Shown in pieces: positions 9,985 to 20,889 of a stretch of 64,000 nucleotides of DNA. Numbering within the stretch: position 1 is the stretch's first letter; each line of letters opens with the position of its first letter. The position numbers were made by a program, and so were the translations under genes. Below the pieces are notes generated by a model. That model searched no databases and was not told where the DNA came from. It was given only the letters and a program-made list of their open reading frames with translations. The DNA is from Prorocentrum cordatum (taxonomy: Eukaryota > Sar > Dinophyceae > Prorocentrales > Prorocentraceae), in contig CAUYUJ010019948.1 in NCBI GenBank assembly GCA_963575745.1, positions 1,323,549-1,387,548 of the forward strand. The letters run 5' to 3'.

Positions 9985-10130
9985 TGCCAATCAACGATTC
10001 AGGCAGTTCGATTGGCGGCGGGGGTGGGGTTCGGAATCCGTCGAACGCGAGGCGAAATCCGAACCCTACCCCCGCCTACCATCGATTCAGGAGAGTGGAT
10101 GATCAGTAGGGGCAGGGTTCGGATGTCACC
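9985..10130. mobile_element. Foldback element with GGCGGGGGTGGGGTTCGG arms
   Basis: ATTGGCGGCGGGGGTGGGGT near 10010 is inverted as ATCCGAACCCTACCCCCGCC near 10060-10080. GATTCAGG occurs on both outer sides. A further partial repeat (GGGGCAGGGTTCGGATG) follows at about 10110. Confidence 0.65.
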
Positions 10131-10800
10131 ACCTATGGGTAGCAATTCACGGGAGCATTGGATGTCCTTGGAGTTCCGCCTTCGGGGACGTCAGCGTACG
10201 TTAGCGTCTGGTCATGGATGAGAGCGCCCCGAATTACAGTCAACGCGCCTAGTAAGGACGCGCGCCTTCATCTAGGGTACCCTTGCGTCCTTGCCTCTGA
10301 GGCTCGTCCTTGCCATTATCACTGGTCGCCCGCCGCCCTAAAAACCCAACTTCGGCCTCCAAGGGTCTTGCGTCCTTATCACGCGTCCCTCTATACATTT
10401 TCACTGTAGCGTCGATTCGAGTCCATTAGCGTCGACTAGCACCGGCCAGCGTCGAGTCGCAGGAGCCAGCAAGATGACATCGGAGTTTCCCTCGAGTTGC
10501 AGAAGAGGGCCTTCTCTGCCAGCTCCCGCGTTCGGTCGACCCCAGAAGTGGCGTCGTCGTTCTCTTTCGAGGATGTGGCAGCGCGCTCAAGTGGGGGGCG
10601 CGAGGGGGCAGCCTCCTGAGAGGGCGGCTCGCCTCTCAGACGGCAGGGGCCCTCTTTGAGAAACGAATTGGGCACAGGCACGCGTAAGCGCCGATTCCCA
10701 GGAAGGTAGTGGAACATGTGGGAAACGGAGAGGAATACGAAACCCCGGAAAATGTTGAATTACACCAGAGAGCTGTCCCAATCAGGGTTGGTTCACATAC
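10131..10800. other. No gene recognised; short shared repeat at 10395-10505
   Basis: 10395-10505 (AGCGTCGATTCGAG, AGCGTCGACTAGC, then a CAGCAAGATGACATCGGAG stretch) resembles 4770-4885. The rest shows no motif or convincing reading frame. Confidence 0.5.
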
Positions 10801-10910
10801 ACACATGTGTTTTCATAGACATTTATATACACAAAAATATATATTTATGCACGTAATTATGTATACATAGATATACACATAGACATATACATATATATAT
10901 ATGTGTATAC

Positions 10911-10950
<40 letters not shown>

Positions 10951-11262
10951 TTATAGTTATAGATCGATCGATATATATAGATATATATATATAAAGATAC
11001 ATAAAGCTATATATATATAGATGTACATATATATATAGAGACACATATATATACTGATTTATAGATAGATAGATAGATAGATATATAGATATATAGATAG
11101 ATATATAGATATATAGATAGATATATAGATAGATATATATATAGATATATATATATATATATAAACATAGATATAGATATAACGATATGTGTATGTATAT
11201 ATATATAGATGACATATGTATATATATATATACATATCGACAAATATGTCTACATACAAGCA
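10801..11262. repeat. TA-rich block with (TA)n and (ATAG)n
   Basis: Long ATATATAT runs with ATAGATAG tetranucleotide arrays at 11060-11145. It contrasts sharply with the GC-rich surroundings. The poly-Ile/Tyr open frames are artefacts. Confidence 0.95.
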
Positions 11263-11270
11263 TACACACA

Positions 11271-11935
11271 TCCCCGCGCACGAGGCCCGGGCGCCAAGGG
11301 CCCGGGCCTCGAGCGCGCATGGGAGGACCGGGGCCTCCGAGACCGCTCCCAGAGCACCCAGAAGGGGCCGTGGAGCCCCCAGACTGCCCCAGAGAGCTCC
11401 AAGACGCTCCCAGAAGCCCCAGGGGGACTTCGACAAGCACCTCCAAGGTAGTCCAGATAGCCCCAACGTGGCCCAAGATGGGCTCCATACCGCAAATATA
11501 CAGCCCAAGAGGCCTCCAAGAGGCTTCAAGAGAGTTCCGAGAGGCCTCCAGAGAGAGCCCAAACCCTTGATTTCCATTGGTCTTTTCGATGTTGGTCGGT
11601 TCCTCGCATTTTCGACCTTCCGACGCTCCAAGACGGCCGACGACGCCCCCAAGACCGCCCCAAGACCGCCGAAGAGGCCCCCAACAGAGCCCCAAGACGG
11701 CCCCAGGGAGTCCGAAATTGCCCGGGAGGAGCCTCAGACGGCCCTCGAAGCTCGCCCCAAAACCGCCGAAGAGGCTCCAAAAAGAGCGTCAAGACGGCCC
11801 CGGAGAGCCTGAAGACTGCCCAAGAGCAGCCAAAGACTGCCCAAGAGAATCCCAGGAGAGGCACAAGATGTGCCCCAGAGCGGGAGCGGGTGGCCCCAAG
11901 GCGCTCCAAGACGGCCCAGATGGCCCAGGCTTCCC
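11271..11935. repeat. Degenerate minisatellite, core CCCAAGAGGCC / CCAAGACGGCCC
   Basis: Irregular repeats of CCAAGACGGCCCC, CCCAGAGAG and CCAAGAGGC with a period near 30 bp. It is the reverse complement of the GGCCTCTTGGG blocks at 23990, 38740, 41780 and 42840. Confidence 0.75.
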
Positions 11936-12510
11936 CCTCCGTCCCTCCTTCCTTCCCGCCCCCTCCCCTGGCCTCCATTCCCTCCTCTATCCTCTTCCTC
12001 CCTCACCCCTCAGCTTTCGTGCTCCTCCCCCCTCTCCTGGGACGGCCCTGCCAGAGCGCCAGACAGGCCCCGCCAGAGCGAGCAGGGCATCGCTATACCC
12101 TATCATTTCACAATTTGCTCTGCCCCTCCCACCCCTCAAGGGCGGCCCCGGCAGAGCGAGAAGGGTGTTGCTATCCCATATAATTACACTCCCTGTTCTG
12201 TTTTGCCCCTCCCACCGCACCCGAGGTAGCCCCGTCAGAGCGCACGGGGTGTGGCCATACCATAATGCTCCTGAGGTTTAGTGCTCCTCCCTCCCCTCCT
12301 GGGCAAGCCCCGCCAAAGCGCCAAGGCCCCCCCGCCAGAGAGAGAGAGAGAGAGCAGGGTATCCCTATACCATACTATGGTACGCGATTCTTGCTCCTTC
12401 CACCCTTACGGGTCGGACCCGCCCGAGCGAGCGGGGTGTGATTAGATCATATAACGTATCAGGTGTCGTGCCCCTCCTGCACCTCCTGAAAAGGCTTCGC
12501 CAGAGCGCCA
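11936..12510. repeat. Tandem repeat of ~80 bp, core GCCAGAGCG...CCCCTCCCACC
   Basis: 11936-12030 is a pyrimidine-rich lead-in. From 12030, (G)CCAGAGCG recurs at about 12072, 12150, 12234, 12312, 12421 and 12490. Each copy is followed by a GGGTRTNGCTATACC-like segment and a CCCCTCC tract. An (AG)n run lies at 12340-12355. Confidence 0.75.
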
Positions 12511-12529
12511 AGAAGGTACCGCCAGACGC

Positions 12530-13076
12530 CCCGTCTGAGCTCCAAGCAGCCCCATTCATAGGACTTGCCAGACAAATCATTGAGCATCCCCCGTGAGTCC
12601 GAACCTTCAGATCCCACGGGCGCGATCATCGCCAGCATGAGGTTTGGTGCCCAGCACACTTGGATGCAGAGAAGGGCACGGATGACTGGGACATCTGCGC
12701 GCGCCCTGTGCAGATACCCGACAGCTGAACGACCTGTGAAAACGAGAAGCTTGGAGCACATAGGCAAATAACAATCAACGCGCTCCCACGCGCGCGCAAC
12801 GAGGCCCCGAGACACCCCAACATCAGGAGCCGTCGGGTGCCTGCGTGATCGGGCATGGGGAACCCGAACAGATGTGCAGAATATATGAGTGTCACGACAG
12901 GGCACACTGGAAGTGAAACTGTAGAAAAACAAGCGCGCAGTTCGACAAACCAAACAAAGGCGGTAGCGAGATTGTGAGATATTCGGGAACGTGGCGCCCC
13001 GCGTTCTGACTACGCGATTTTTTGGTTGCGTCGATGGCATGGGTCGGAGAACGCTGGAAATCGTTTTTGTGGCCAC
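12530..13076 (-). other. Possible exon sequence, unrecognised (minus strand)
   Basis: The minus-strand phase from 13076 stays open for about 180 codons with ordinary, non-repetitive composition (for example ARAWERVDCYLPMCSKLL and LDDLSGK-like segments) before entering the tandem repeat. I do not recognise a family. No splice sites stand out. This could equally be chance in non-repetitive DNA. Confidence 0.2.
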
Positions 13077-13107
13077 AGCGGGGTTTACACTGGCACCCGT
13101 AGCTCAT

Positions 13108-13156
13108 TTTTGACTAGAACTAAAGCGCGCGCGTAGCGCGCGCGTGGTTCTAGTAC
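13108..13156. repeat. Hairpin with GCGCGCGCG core
   Basis: ACTAGAACTAAAGCGCGCGC is followed by its imperfect inverse GCGCGCGCGTGGTTCTAGTA. It forms a long hairpin at the boundary between GC-rich sequence and a TA-rich block. Confidence 0.8.
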
Positions 13157-13440
13157 ATACAATATATATATGTATACATAAATATATAACGATATGCATA
13201 TATATATATATATATATACACATGTACGACGGTCGTACACCTGGTATGCATTATATGTCCTGTAGTTCCGTGTATCAAACATAGCATGTGTGTATGTACA
13301 TGTCGTGAGCACACGCTCGCACACACCAGCATACACATATTTACCCACACCATATCCATCCCTCTCGCTTTCTATTGTTGCGCATTTTTACTTATACACA
13401 TATACGCATATGTATGTATGTATGTGTATATATATACACA
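13157..13440. repeat. TA/CA-rich simple-sequence block
   Basis: (TA)n at 13165-13218, then CATATAC and TGTATGTATG repeats up to 13440. 13441-13860 downstream is non-repetitive except for AACCCGGAACC words and a short TG run. No gene is recognised there. Confidence 0.85.
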
Positions 13441-13864
13441 TTGCGAATTCTGGCCCCAGGAACCCGGAACCTGGGACTCAACCGCACAGTGAGATCAATC
13501 CGCAAACCAGAAACGGGAACCCAGAACCCAAAACCCGGGAACCCGGCCGCCTACCGAAATCGCGGCGAATTTCCGCCAAAGTTCCCAATATCCGCCAGCA
13601 CCTTTACAGTGAAAACGCTGATCGGGGAAATTTTGGGGAGCCCTTGGGTTTGTGCGTGTGTGTTTGTTTGTGTGCCCTGCCCTTGGGCTCTTTTAAGTGC
13701 AAGCTTCCCCGCGTTCTTCGAAGGTCGCCTGCCTCTGGCCAACCCCCCGTTGTGCGCGCCGCCGCCCAGAGGCTCAAACATGGCTTGGGGCGCGTGGGCT
13801 GGCGACGGGCCCCCGTCCCGTGCTGGATCAGAGCGCTTCGCGGTCACATTCCACCCACGCGCAC

Positions 13865-14030
13865 AGGGGGTTGGGGGGAGAGGGGAAGGCTGTTCAGAAG
13901 CACCCCGTTGCTTTTCAGACGGCGCGGGCCGTATCTGTGGATGCCAGGCCCGCGCCTGATCAGAAGCAGCCTCCTTCTAAGAAACTGTCCCCCTTCCCCC
14001 TACTCCCTTGCGCGCGCCGCCAACACATCG
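13865..14030. mobile_element. Foldback element, family 6
   Basis: TTCAGAAGCACCCC...GCGCGGGCC on the left and GGCCCGCGCCTGATCAGAAG with CAGCCTCCTTCTAAGAA on the right. The whole, including the trailing CCCTACTCCC and GCCGCCAACA, matches 19945-20092. Confidence 0.65.
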
Positions 14031-15640
14031 GCGTCGTGGGTCTCGAGTTTTCGGGGGGAGCCTCCCCCGATCCGTGGATCTGGCTCGTCTCCGCCCGTCA
14101 TGTCAAGATTCGCTCCCGCGCCGTGTGGGAATGAGCAATTCCTAGTCCATCACGGCGCAGGTTCGAGTCGTGGCGTGCCTGGCCACCTCCCCCCCCTCCC
14201 CCCCCGCCCGGTCACGCCCGTAATCGCCAGGAGAACAAAAACGGTCTCCATGGATTTCACCCTCGGCGCCCCCCCCCCCACCCCACCCACACATTCGTCC
14301 GCTTCCCCTTCCTCTTCGTCCGATCGTCGCCCCTCGGCGCTACGGCACTCGCCTCTGTCCTCCTGGCCGTCCAAGTCGGTGGCAGTCGATCCGATCCTGC
14401 CTGTCCTCTGCTGGAGGGTGTGAATCGAGGGAGGGCGGATGAGCAGGATGAGGGATTCAGCCTGTCCTCTGCTCGAGGGTTTGAGTCGAGGGAGGGGGGG
14501 ATTACCAGGATGAGGAGGGATGGCGCGATAGTTGTATAAGCACGCCATGCGCAGTGCTCGGCGCAGAGGCCGCTGCCCTAGATGAGGCTCCGTCGTGTGA
14601 TGTTTCGCCAGAAGGCTTGTTGATTGAGCTGCTGAACAGAACCGGAGGGTAGAGGAGGAGGAAGATGAAGGAAACGTACCAGGAGAATGAGCAGCAGGAT
14701 GGAGGGATGGTCTGAGTGGACTGAGGAGAACGAGGGCCGAGAGTATGAGCCGCCGGAGGAGAGCAGGAGGACGGGGAGGAGGAGGAGCAGGAAGAGGGCG
14801 GCGATGCCAACTCGGTCACCCGGCGGACGAGCGCAAGGATAAATAATGGCAAGGAGGGGAAGCCGAAGGAGGAGAAGGCGACGCAGAAGCAAGAGGTTGA
14901 GGAGGATGTTGATTAGGACCTGACCAGACAAGGAGGGGGCTGACAAAGATGCCGACGACGATCCGTCAACCGCCGACGTCGCGTCTTGGCGGCGTGCCGC
15001 GCGAGGATCGCGACGCCATCTCCAACGGAGAGGCCTCGGGCCCGGGGTGTCCGGTCTTGCCCTGTCCGCAGCTTCGCTCTGGCTGCCGCTGGCGCTGCTC
15101 TCCGTGTCCGCTCTGGCCGTGGGTCGGTGGTTCAAAGACGGGGTCCTGAGGGATGTTGTCCTAAGAATAGGAAGGGATCCAAGGGGGAATTTACGTAGTT
15201 TGAGGCGCCTCGTCCTCAGGCCCCCGTCCCTCAGGACGCCATCGTTGAGCCACCGAGTGGGGGCAGGGTCAGGGTCAGGGACAACGTTCGAAGGGGACTT
15301 CTCACCGAACGCATTCTGCTACTCTGCTTCTCGCAAGTGCCTGCTCGCAAACGTCCAGAAAACACCTGTGCTGGCTTCGATGTAATGGATCGTAAATGCC
15401 GGATCCAGGCAATTTGCGAGTAGCTATTTTGTGCGTAGTGGAGCGCGTTTGTCTAATTTCGGACGGGGCTAGGACGAGGATAGATTCGTTTCAGAGCGTT
15501 CCAGAAGGCTCTCACAGCGCTCGTTCCAGAATGCTCCGAGAAGGCCACGGCGCCCGAGACATCCTCCAGGGCCGCCGGATCTCAGAGATCCCCCGCCCCC
15601 CATGGAGCCAGTCCCCCCCCCCTTGACGTTACGTTGGGGG
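14031..15640. other. No gene recognised
   Basis: GC-rich sequence with a pyrimidine tract near 14190-14290 and GGAGGA-rich parts at 14640-14940. Open frames up to about 185 codons on the minus strand are biased toward Leu/Ser/Pro and look non-coding. Confidence 0.5.
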
Positions 15641-15705
15641 GGGAGGGGAGGGGGGCGGGAGGAGGGCAGGGGACCGCAGTGCAGCAGATGGGGGGGGAGG
15701 GACGG
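15641..15705. repeat. G-rich purine tract
   Basis: GGGGAGGGGAGGGGGGCGGG-type sequence capable of G-quadruplex formation on the plus strand. Confidence 0.7.
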
Positions 15706-15852
15706 AGCTATCCCGCCTCCGCTCGCCGAGAGCGACCTCTTCCTCCCGCCCAGCCACGCCCACTCCCCTCCCGTCCTCGCCCGCTCGCGTCACCAGAGGC
15801 CTGTGTGGAGCGGTGGCGAAGCGGCCTGGCTTTCCTCTAGGTCCACTAAAAT

Positions 15853-15905
15853 ATGTTCTAAGAGGTTTGTTTGGTCTCCACGAACTGTTCTTAGAACATG
15901 TTTGG
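15853..15905. repeat. Hairpin with ATGTTCTAAGA arms
   Basis: ATATGTTCTAAGA at 15852 is exactly inverted as TCTTAGAACATGT at about 15891, with a ~26-base loop. GAGAACATG recurs at 15922. It does not look like a gene terminator in this context. Confidence 0.65.
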
Positions 15906-16768
15906 CTGAGACTGTCTCATGAGAACATGTCGTGGTAGGCCTATAGGAATGCCGGGACGGTCGGTTTCTGCTCAAGTGTGCGTGCACAGGGTCACAGCCA
16001 ACCCGCGTAGAGCAAGGCCGGTCGATTTCCCAACGTTATACCTTTGCAGCCGTGCCTCTTCGGTCACCGTCGGTTCATCCCCAACCCATTTCGATGACCA
16101 GCCCCGCTCGAAGAGCCTCGGCATGGGCGTTCCAGGCGCTTGCATCCTGACCGCGCCTCCTACCTGCCTCTTGCGGTTTCTCTAAGACGAATTCTCTCAA
16201 GCAAGGCAGCCGTACGCTGCTCGTCGGAGGGCCTCAGGCGGGGAACGTTCTGCACACCTCCTTCAGGTCGCGGGGACGGGGGGAGAGAGGGAGGGAGCGA
16301 TCCCCCTCCGCGCGCCGAAAATCGCTGATGGTCCACCCGCCCCCTCCCTCTCCCGCCCAGCGTCCGCACTGGCGCAGCACGCGTCGGAAGACTCCCCTGG
16401 TGGCGCCTCTCTGCCCTTGGCCCTGCTCTGGTGGCAAAGGGCTGGGCCTGCCCCGCGAGCCCGTCTCGGCGCCGCCCCCTTGCGATGTCCGTGGGCGCGG
16501 TGGTCCGCCGGCCACTCGGCGTGCGCGACCACCTCCCTCGCGGGCGTCTTCTGTGGCCCGCGCCGGCTGCTGCCGCCTCTGCCCCTGCTGCTGGCGTGCG
16601 GTGGCCGCCACGCCGCGTGCCCTCGCCCTCTCGGCCGCTCGGCGTGGGCGCGCCGCCGTTTTTTTGTATGGGTCTTCTGTCTTCGCCGCCGTGCCCTCGG
16701 GCCCCGCTCGAGACGCCGAGCACGGAGGTGCCCGAGATGCGCGTAAGGACATGTCTCGAAGAAGAACA
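15906..16768. other. No gene recognised
   Basis: Non-repetitive, GC-rich. The long minus-strand open frame (16160-17353) is Arg/Gly/Ala-rich and crosses two repeat elements, so it is not accepted as coding. Confidence 0.5.
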
Positions 16769-16947
16769 TCGGCGGCGAGCGAGGGGGGAAATGAGAAGGA
16801 GAAGGCCTTCCAAGAAGGCGGCGGGAGTTCTCAGAAGCCCCCCGGCCTTTTCAGAAGTTTTTGGTGTTTTTTCAGAAGGCCGTGTGATTTCCGAGCCTTC
16901 TGAGAAGGCCTTCTGCTTCTTACTTCCCCCCAGGGCTGATCGCTGAG
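16769..16947. mobile_element. Foldback/introner-like element, family 5
   Basis: Left end TCGGCGGCGAGCGAGGGGGG then AATGAGAAGGAGAAGGCCTT. The right half is TTCTGAGAAGGCCTTCTGCT with an eroded terminus (CTGATCGCTGAG). Compare the near-perfect copy at 38513-38712. Confidence 0.7.
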
Positions 16948-16969
16948 AAAAAACAAGAAGAAGCGCCAG

Positions 16970-17130
16970 AAACATAAACTGTTGGCGCTCCGCGCGGGTT
17001 TCCTGGATCCGCGCTGGGCCACTCCCGGCGGCGCCTCCAGCGCTGCCCCTGACGCGCTCCGCGCGCCAGGGAGGGGGTCCAGCGCGGATCCAAGAAATCC
17101 GCGCGCAGCGCCAAATGTTTATGTTTATGT
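16970..17130. mobile_element. Foldback element, family 3 (~160 bp)
   Basis: Ends AAACATAAACTGTTGGCGCT and AGCGCCAAATGTTTATGTTT are inverted repeats. Internal arms CGCGCGGGTTTCCTGGATCC and GGATCCAAGAAATCCGCGCG extend them, so almost the whole element folds back. The centre reads GGCGGCGCCTCC and GGCGCGC words. No coding capacity. Confidence 0.85.
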
Positions 17131-17704
17131 TGTCATTTGTTCGAATATGTCGGAGGGAGGGCAGATCTACCAGATCGGGGCTCCAGTGACGGGGGTCAGC
17201 GCAGACGGGGGTCCGCCAGAGCGCCAGGTCTTTCAGGATCCTGCAGAGCCATGGGTGCACTGGCCCGGGCTTTGACCCTACAGTATCGTGCAGGATCTTG
17301 CCAGGCCTAACCGACCCGTGTCTCCACTGACCCGGGTCAGTCAGGCCTGGCATGATCCTTCAAAATCGAGGTCGGTTCGGGGAGGGTAACTTAGGTACAA
17401 TATCGAGGTCGTTTCGGGCGGGTACCCTAATGTTATTCATGTTTGTTGCGCGTTCTTGTGCATCCTGAGAAGGGTCCCCTGGGATGTTCTGTATTCTTTG
17501 GCCGGCGGAGGGTCTCATGTTCTTGGAGGATGTTCTTTTGGCCTAGGTCCGACTGTAGACTGGTTTCCACCACAGCAGTGCAGCCCGAGCCAATCACTGT
17601 TGTTTGAGCGCTGCCTGCCGTCGCGACGGCTCGGCATGGGTCACAAGTTGCCGCGCGAGGCCTTCAGGATTATTATCGCACCGTTACTCCTCACCTCTCA
17701 GGGC
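17131..17704. other. No gene recognised
   Basis: Non-repetitive apart from local direct repeats (AATCGAGGTCGGTTCGGG near 17366 and TATCGAGGTCGTTTCGGGCG near 17400; CAGGATC words near 17230-17300). Confidence 0.5.
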
Positions 17705-18010
17705 CACCTACGATCCTCTTCGATACGATTCGATTAGCGGAGGGGACGATTCGATTCCGATGCGATTCGGGACAATTCGCTGGGAGTCTGGTCCGTTCCC
17801 GATCCCAGACATGATGTCAGGTTTTTTGCCAGTACGGGGTCCCTGGAAGTCCCGACCCCTTCCCCGGGACCCGTTTTCCATCCTGGGTCGATAAGGCGGC
17901 CGAATATCGCGAACAACACCTTTCCCTTCTGTTTTTTTCCGCTGCTCGAAGTGATCTGGGTTCGCTCGCAATCCGATCCGTTCTCGATCCCATCCGATCT
18001 CGCGACTCTC
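17705..18010. repeat. GATTCG-rich degenerate repeat
   Basis: CGATTCGATT, CGATGCGATTCGGG and CGATCCCATCCGATC words, like 4256-4520. Confidence 0.55.
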
Positions 18011-18013
18011 GGC

Positions 18014-18372
18014 GGCCAGCCCAGGGGGGACGTGAGATGGGGCGGGCCTTCCCGGAAGGCTCGGAAGTGCCCCGGCCTGCTGAGAAGTTCTCTGAGCCTT
18101 CCCCCGATGACTAGGGGGGGGTGGATATCATGGCGGGGGCCATGATATTTTCCCAAATTTCATGGCGCCTCTTCTTATTTCATTACGTTCCTGGCCCCCC
18201 CGCTGGGCCGCGCACATGCCGCCGGTCATGATTTGCACCCCCCCGTCTTGGACATCCCCCTCTTGGCCGCTCCCGACCGAAAACACCACAACTCCTGAGA
18301 AGGGTGGAGGGCTCCTGAGAAGCCCCGCCGTCTTCCGAGAGGGTCTCCCCCTCCCCTGGGCGCGCCGCCGAA
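18014..18372. mobile_element. Diverged family-5 foldback with internal insertion
   Basis: Left CTCGGCGGCCAGCCCAGGG with GGAAGGCTCGGAAGTGCCCC and GAGCCTTCCCC. Right CTCCTGAGAAG, GTCTTCCGAGAGGG and GGGCGCGCCGCCGA. Both halves match the 38513 element but are separated by extra sequence that includes an inverted ATATCATGGCG/CATGATAT pair near 18125. Confidence 0.5.
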
Positions 18373-19560
18373 CACCGGTCAAAATCGGTCCCCGGACCCG
18401 TCCCGCTGCCCATCCCACGCGGTTTTCGACCCCGGAGCGAGTCCGTCTCCGGCTCGAACCTCGAGGTTCGAACCTCGAAGTTTCCCCCCTCGCGCTCGCC
18501 GCCGAGACCGAGTTCCCAGCCTTGCAGTTCTGCGGAAGGTCCAGAGAAGGAGGGAGGAGAAGGAGGAGGTGGAGGAGGGGAGAAGGAGAAGGAGGAAAAT
18601 GAGGAGAAGGAGGAGGTGGAGGAGGAAGAGGAGGAGGAGAAAGGACAGACTGCCCGCTGCCCCGCGAGGCCCGCCTGGGCTCCTCCCCGCGCGCGGCGCC
18701 CCCCCCAGGCCTCGGCCCCAGGGCCGCAGCCGCCGCCGCAGGGCCTGGACGCCGCCGCTGCGGAGCGCACCGCGCGCGCGCCCTCCTCGGCGGGGTCTCG
18801 TTTGTTTTGTGTGGCTGTCTGTTTGTTTGTTTCGCAGGTTTCGGCTTCCAGGGACCCCCCACCAGGCCTCGGGACCGCCAAAGGACGCTTGGGAATGGAA
18901 AGCCGGCCCGGGGGAGTGGGTCGAGACCTCTGAGGGTCCACGCCGTGACAGAATCATGATGTTGGTCGGAGGAGGATGCGTAGGGGAACCGATGCCGCTA
19001 CCCTTCCCTCGTTTTTGCGTGTCTGGGCCTCCTGGAAGGCTCTCGCTGCCACCGCTGGATTCGCCTCAAAGTTCTGGTCAGAGCGCGCCCCAGGAAAGGT
19101 CCAAGGAGTAGCGGTATCGATGACTTCTTGGTTCTTTGCTTTCTTGGAGTCATACAATAGTGTCGATGGAAGGTTTCTCGCTATATTCTGCATCTGGGGC
19201 CCCGTATACCCCTTCCTGGGCATGTTAGCGTCGTGCAAAAGCACGATGGGAGGATGTTGGCCTTTTCGGCCTCAGGGGCCGTTACGATTCAGACTGAAAA
19301 TCCGGTGAAGGGGAAGGAGTCGAGACCTTTGGATACCGACGATATGATGACAAGCATGACGTCGGGGGTTTGGGCTTCTCCGCACGAGCGGCGGACATCT
19401 CCCTACCCGCGCCCTCGCGGTCTGGATTCTGGATTTTTTCGCCGGCTGTTGGTGTTGCATTCTTATACCAGGGATTTTCGCCCGGCTTTGGGTCCCGGGA
19501 CCATGATAGATCGTACGGTTGGAACAATGCGGCAGAAAGGTGTGGTCTGGGGTTCCAGTC
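18373..19560. other. No gene recognised; palindrome and (GGA)n inside
   Basis: CGAACCTCGAGGTTCG near 18458 is a perfect 16-bp palindrome. 18545-18650 is a GGAGGA tract. The rest has no accepted gene. Confidence 0.5.
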
Positions 19561-19562
19561 GT

Positions 19563-19660
19563 GATGTTTGTTTGTTTGTGTGTGTGTGTGTTTGTGTGTG
19601 TGTGTGCTGTGCGTCTGTGTGTCTGTGTGTCTGCGTGCCTGTGCGTCCGTGTGTTATGCT
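19563..19660. repeat. (TG)n / TGTTTG microsatellite
   Basis: TGTTTGTTTG followed by long TGTGTG runs and TGTCTG variants. 19661-19944 downstream shows no recognised gene. Confidence 0.9.
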
Positions 19661-19944
19661 GTATTTTGTTCCCGACGTCGTTCTTGTTTGCGCCCTCGCG
19701 GTGTGGACTCCGGGCCGCGATCCTGCGGCCACGCAGTCGCTTACGGGCACGTTTCCCGCGAAGTTTCCGCGGGTCAGCGCCCCGTATCCGCGGGGTTGCG
19801 CCCCAGGGGCCCGGCCCGCGTGGCCGCGAGACCTCTGATCGCAGCGCGCTCGCCCCTCCTGGCCGCGCGCGCGCGCCGAGCCCATGGGGGCTGGCCCGCC
19901 TTAACGCTCCCAGGAACCACCAGGCCCCCTTCGGCCACGCGCAG

Positions 19945-20092
19945 AGGTGGGTTAGGTGGAGGGGGGAGGACTTCTTAGAAGCACCCCTGCTTTTAGAGGG
20001 CGCGGGCCTTGTCTAGAGATGTAGTCTAAGAAGCAGCCTCCTTCTAAGAAGCCGTCCCCCCCTCCCCTACCTCCCTTTTGCCCGCCGCCAAC
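19945..20092. mobile_element. Foldback element, family 6
   Basis: CTTCTTAGAAGCACCCCTGC...GGGCGCGGGCC and AGTCTAAGAAGCAGCCTCCT, followed by CCCCTACCTCCC and GCCGCCAACT. Matches 13865-14030 end to end. Confidence 0.65.
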
Positions 20093-20640
20093 TTCTCGCG
20101 GAAGGTGTTTTGGCGTTTTCGGCTGCAACAGGCGCCAGCTCGCCTCTCGCCAGCCTGCCTTTCTCTGGGCTGACGGAGGATCGACTCCACAAAACCGTGC
20201 TGGGCCGCGCATCGCTGCCCCTCCCCCCCATTCTACGAGCGTCTCCGCCGGCAGCCCTGGCCCGAGCGCGCCTTTTGATACTGTTTCTGCTCCGCTGCGA
20301 TGCCTCACGGGACCGCGGAGGCCCCCGAGGGTGAGAAGAGCGAGGAGGAGTTTGCGGATCGGGCGCATGCCATTCCTACGTGTCCACTTCTTGCGAAAGC
20401 AATGTATGGCGGCCTTAAGTTTGGGGACGTCATTCATCATAATTATATCGTGCGGCCACCTCCGTTGTGTTGTCTCCCATCCGTCCGGTCGTCCATTCCG
20501 CTGCTGCTCTTGCACCGTCCGCTGTCAGAAGCCAGGACAGTTTCAAGCACACGCGCTCCGCGTCCGATCATATCAACTCCTTTCTATTATTCCTAACCCT
20601 CCTGTGTTGGTTTCTCGTGTTGAATCGAGCACTGTCTGCT
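20093..20640. other. No gene recognised
   Basis: Non-repetitive. Plus-strand frames near 20300-20590 have mixed composition, but no motif or splice pattern is recognisable. Confidence 0.45.
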
Positions 20641-20752
20641 CCGTTCCTCCATCCCTCCTTCCCCCCTCCTCCTCCAGCCCCCCCCCCTCCTCCTCTTGCT
20701 CCTCCTCCTCCTCCTCCTCCTTCTCTCCTCCTCCTCCTCTCCTCCCTCCTTC

Positions 20753-20787
<35 letters not shown>

Positions 20788-20835
20788 CTCCTCCTCCCCC
20801 TCCTCCTCCCCCTCCTGCCTCCCTCATCCTTTCTA
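20641..20835. repeat. (CCT)n microsatellite
   Basis: CTCCTCCTCC array with scattered C and T insertions, tapering into pyrimidine-rich sequence to about 20885. Confidence 0.95.
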
Positions 20836-20889
20836 CCTCATCTCTTCTCCTTTCTCCCTCTTCCCTGCTCCCCTTCCTCATGCCCGCGC

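Noticed and set aside
8916-10109. 397-codon plus-strand frame
   Set aside because: It translates the TCC and TCCTCG arrays (poly-Leu/Ser/Val/Pro) and the antisense of the retrotransposon. No domain.
14105-14190. tRNA-like GGTTCGAGTC at 14160
   Set aside because: The T-stem does not pair, and no acceptor or anticodon arms could be built around it.
15790-15985. GAGCGGTGGCGAAGCGG and TTTCTGCTCAAG as possible tRNA or spliced-leader pieces
   Set aside because: No cloverleaf, and only the last dozen bases resemble the leader. The upstream CCGTAGCCA part is absent.
16160-17353. 397-codon minus-strand frame
   Set aside because: Arg/Gly/Ala-rich and runs through a family-5 and a family-3 element. 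Typical GC-rich spurious frame.
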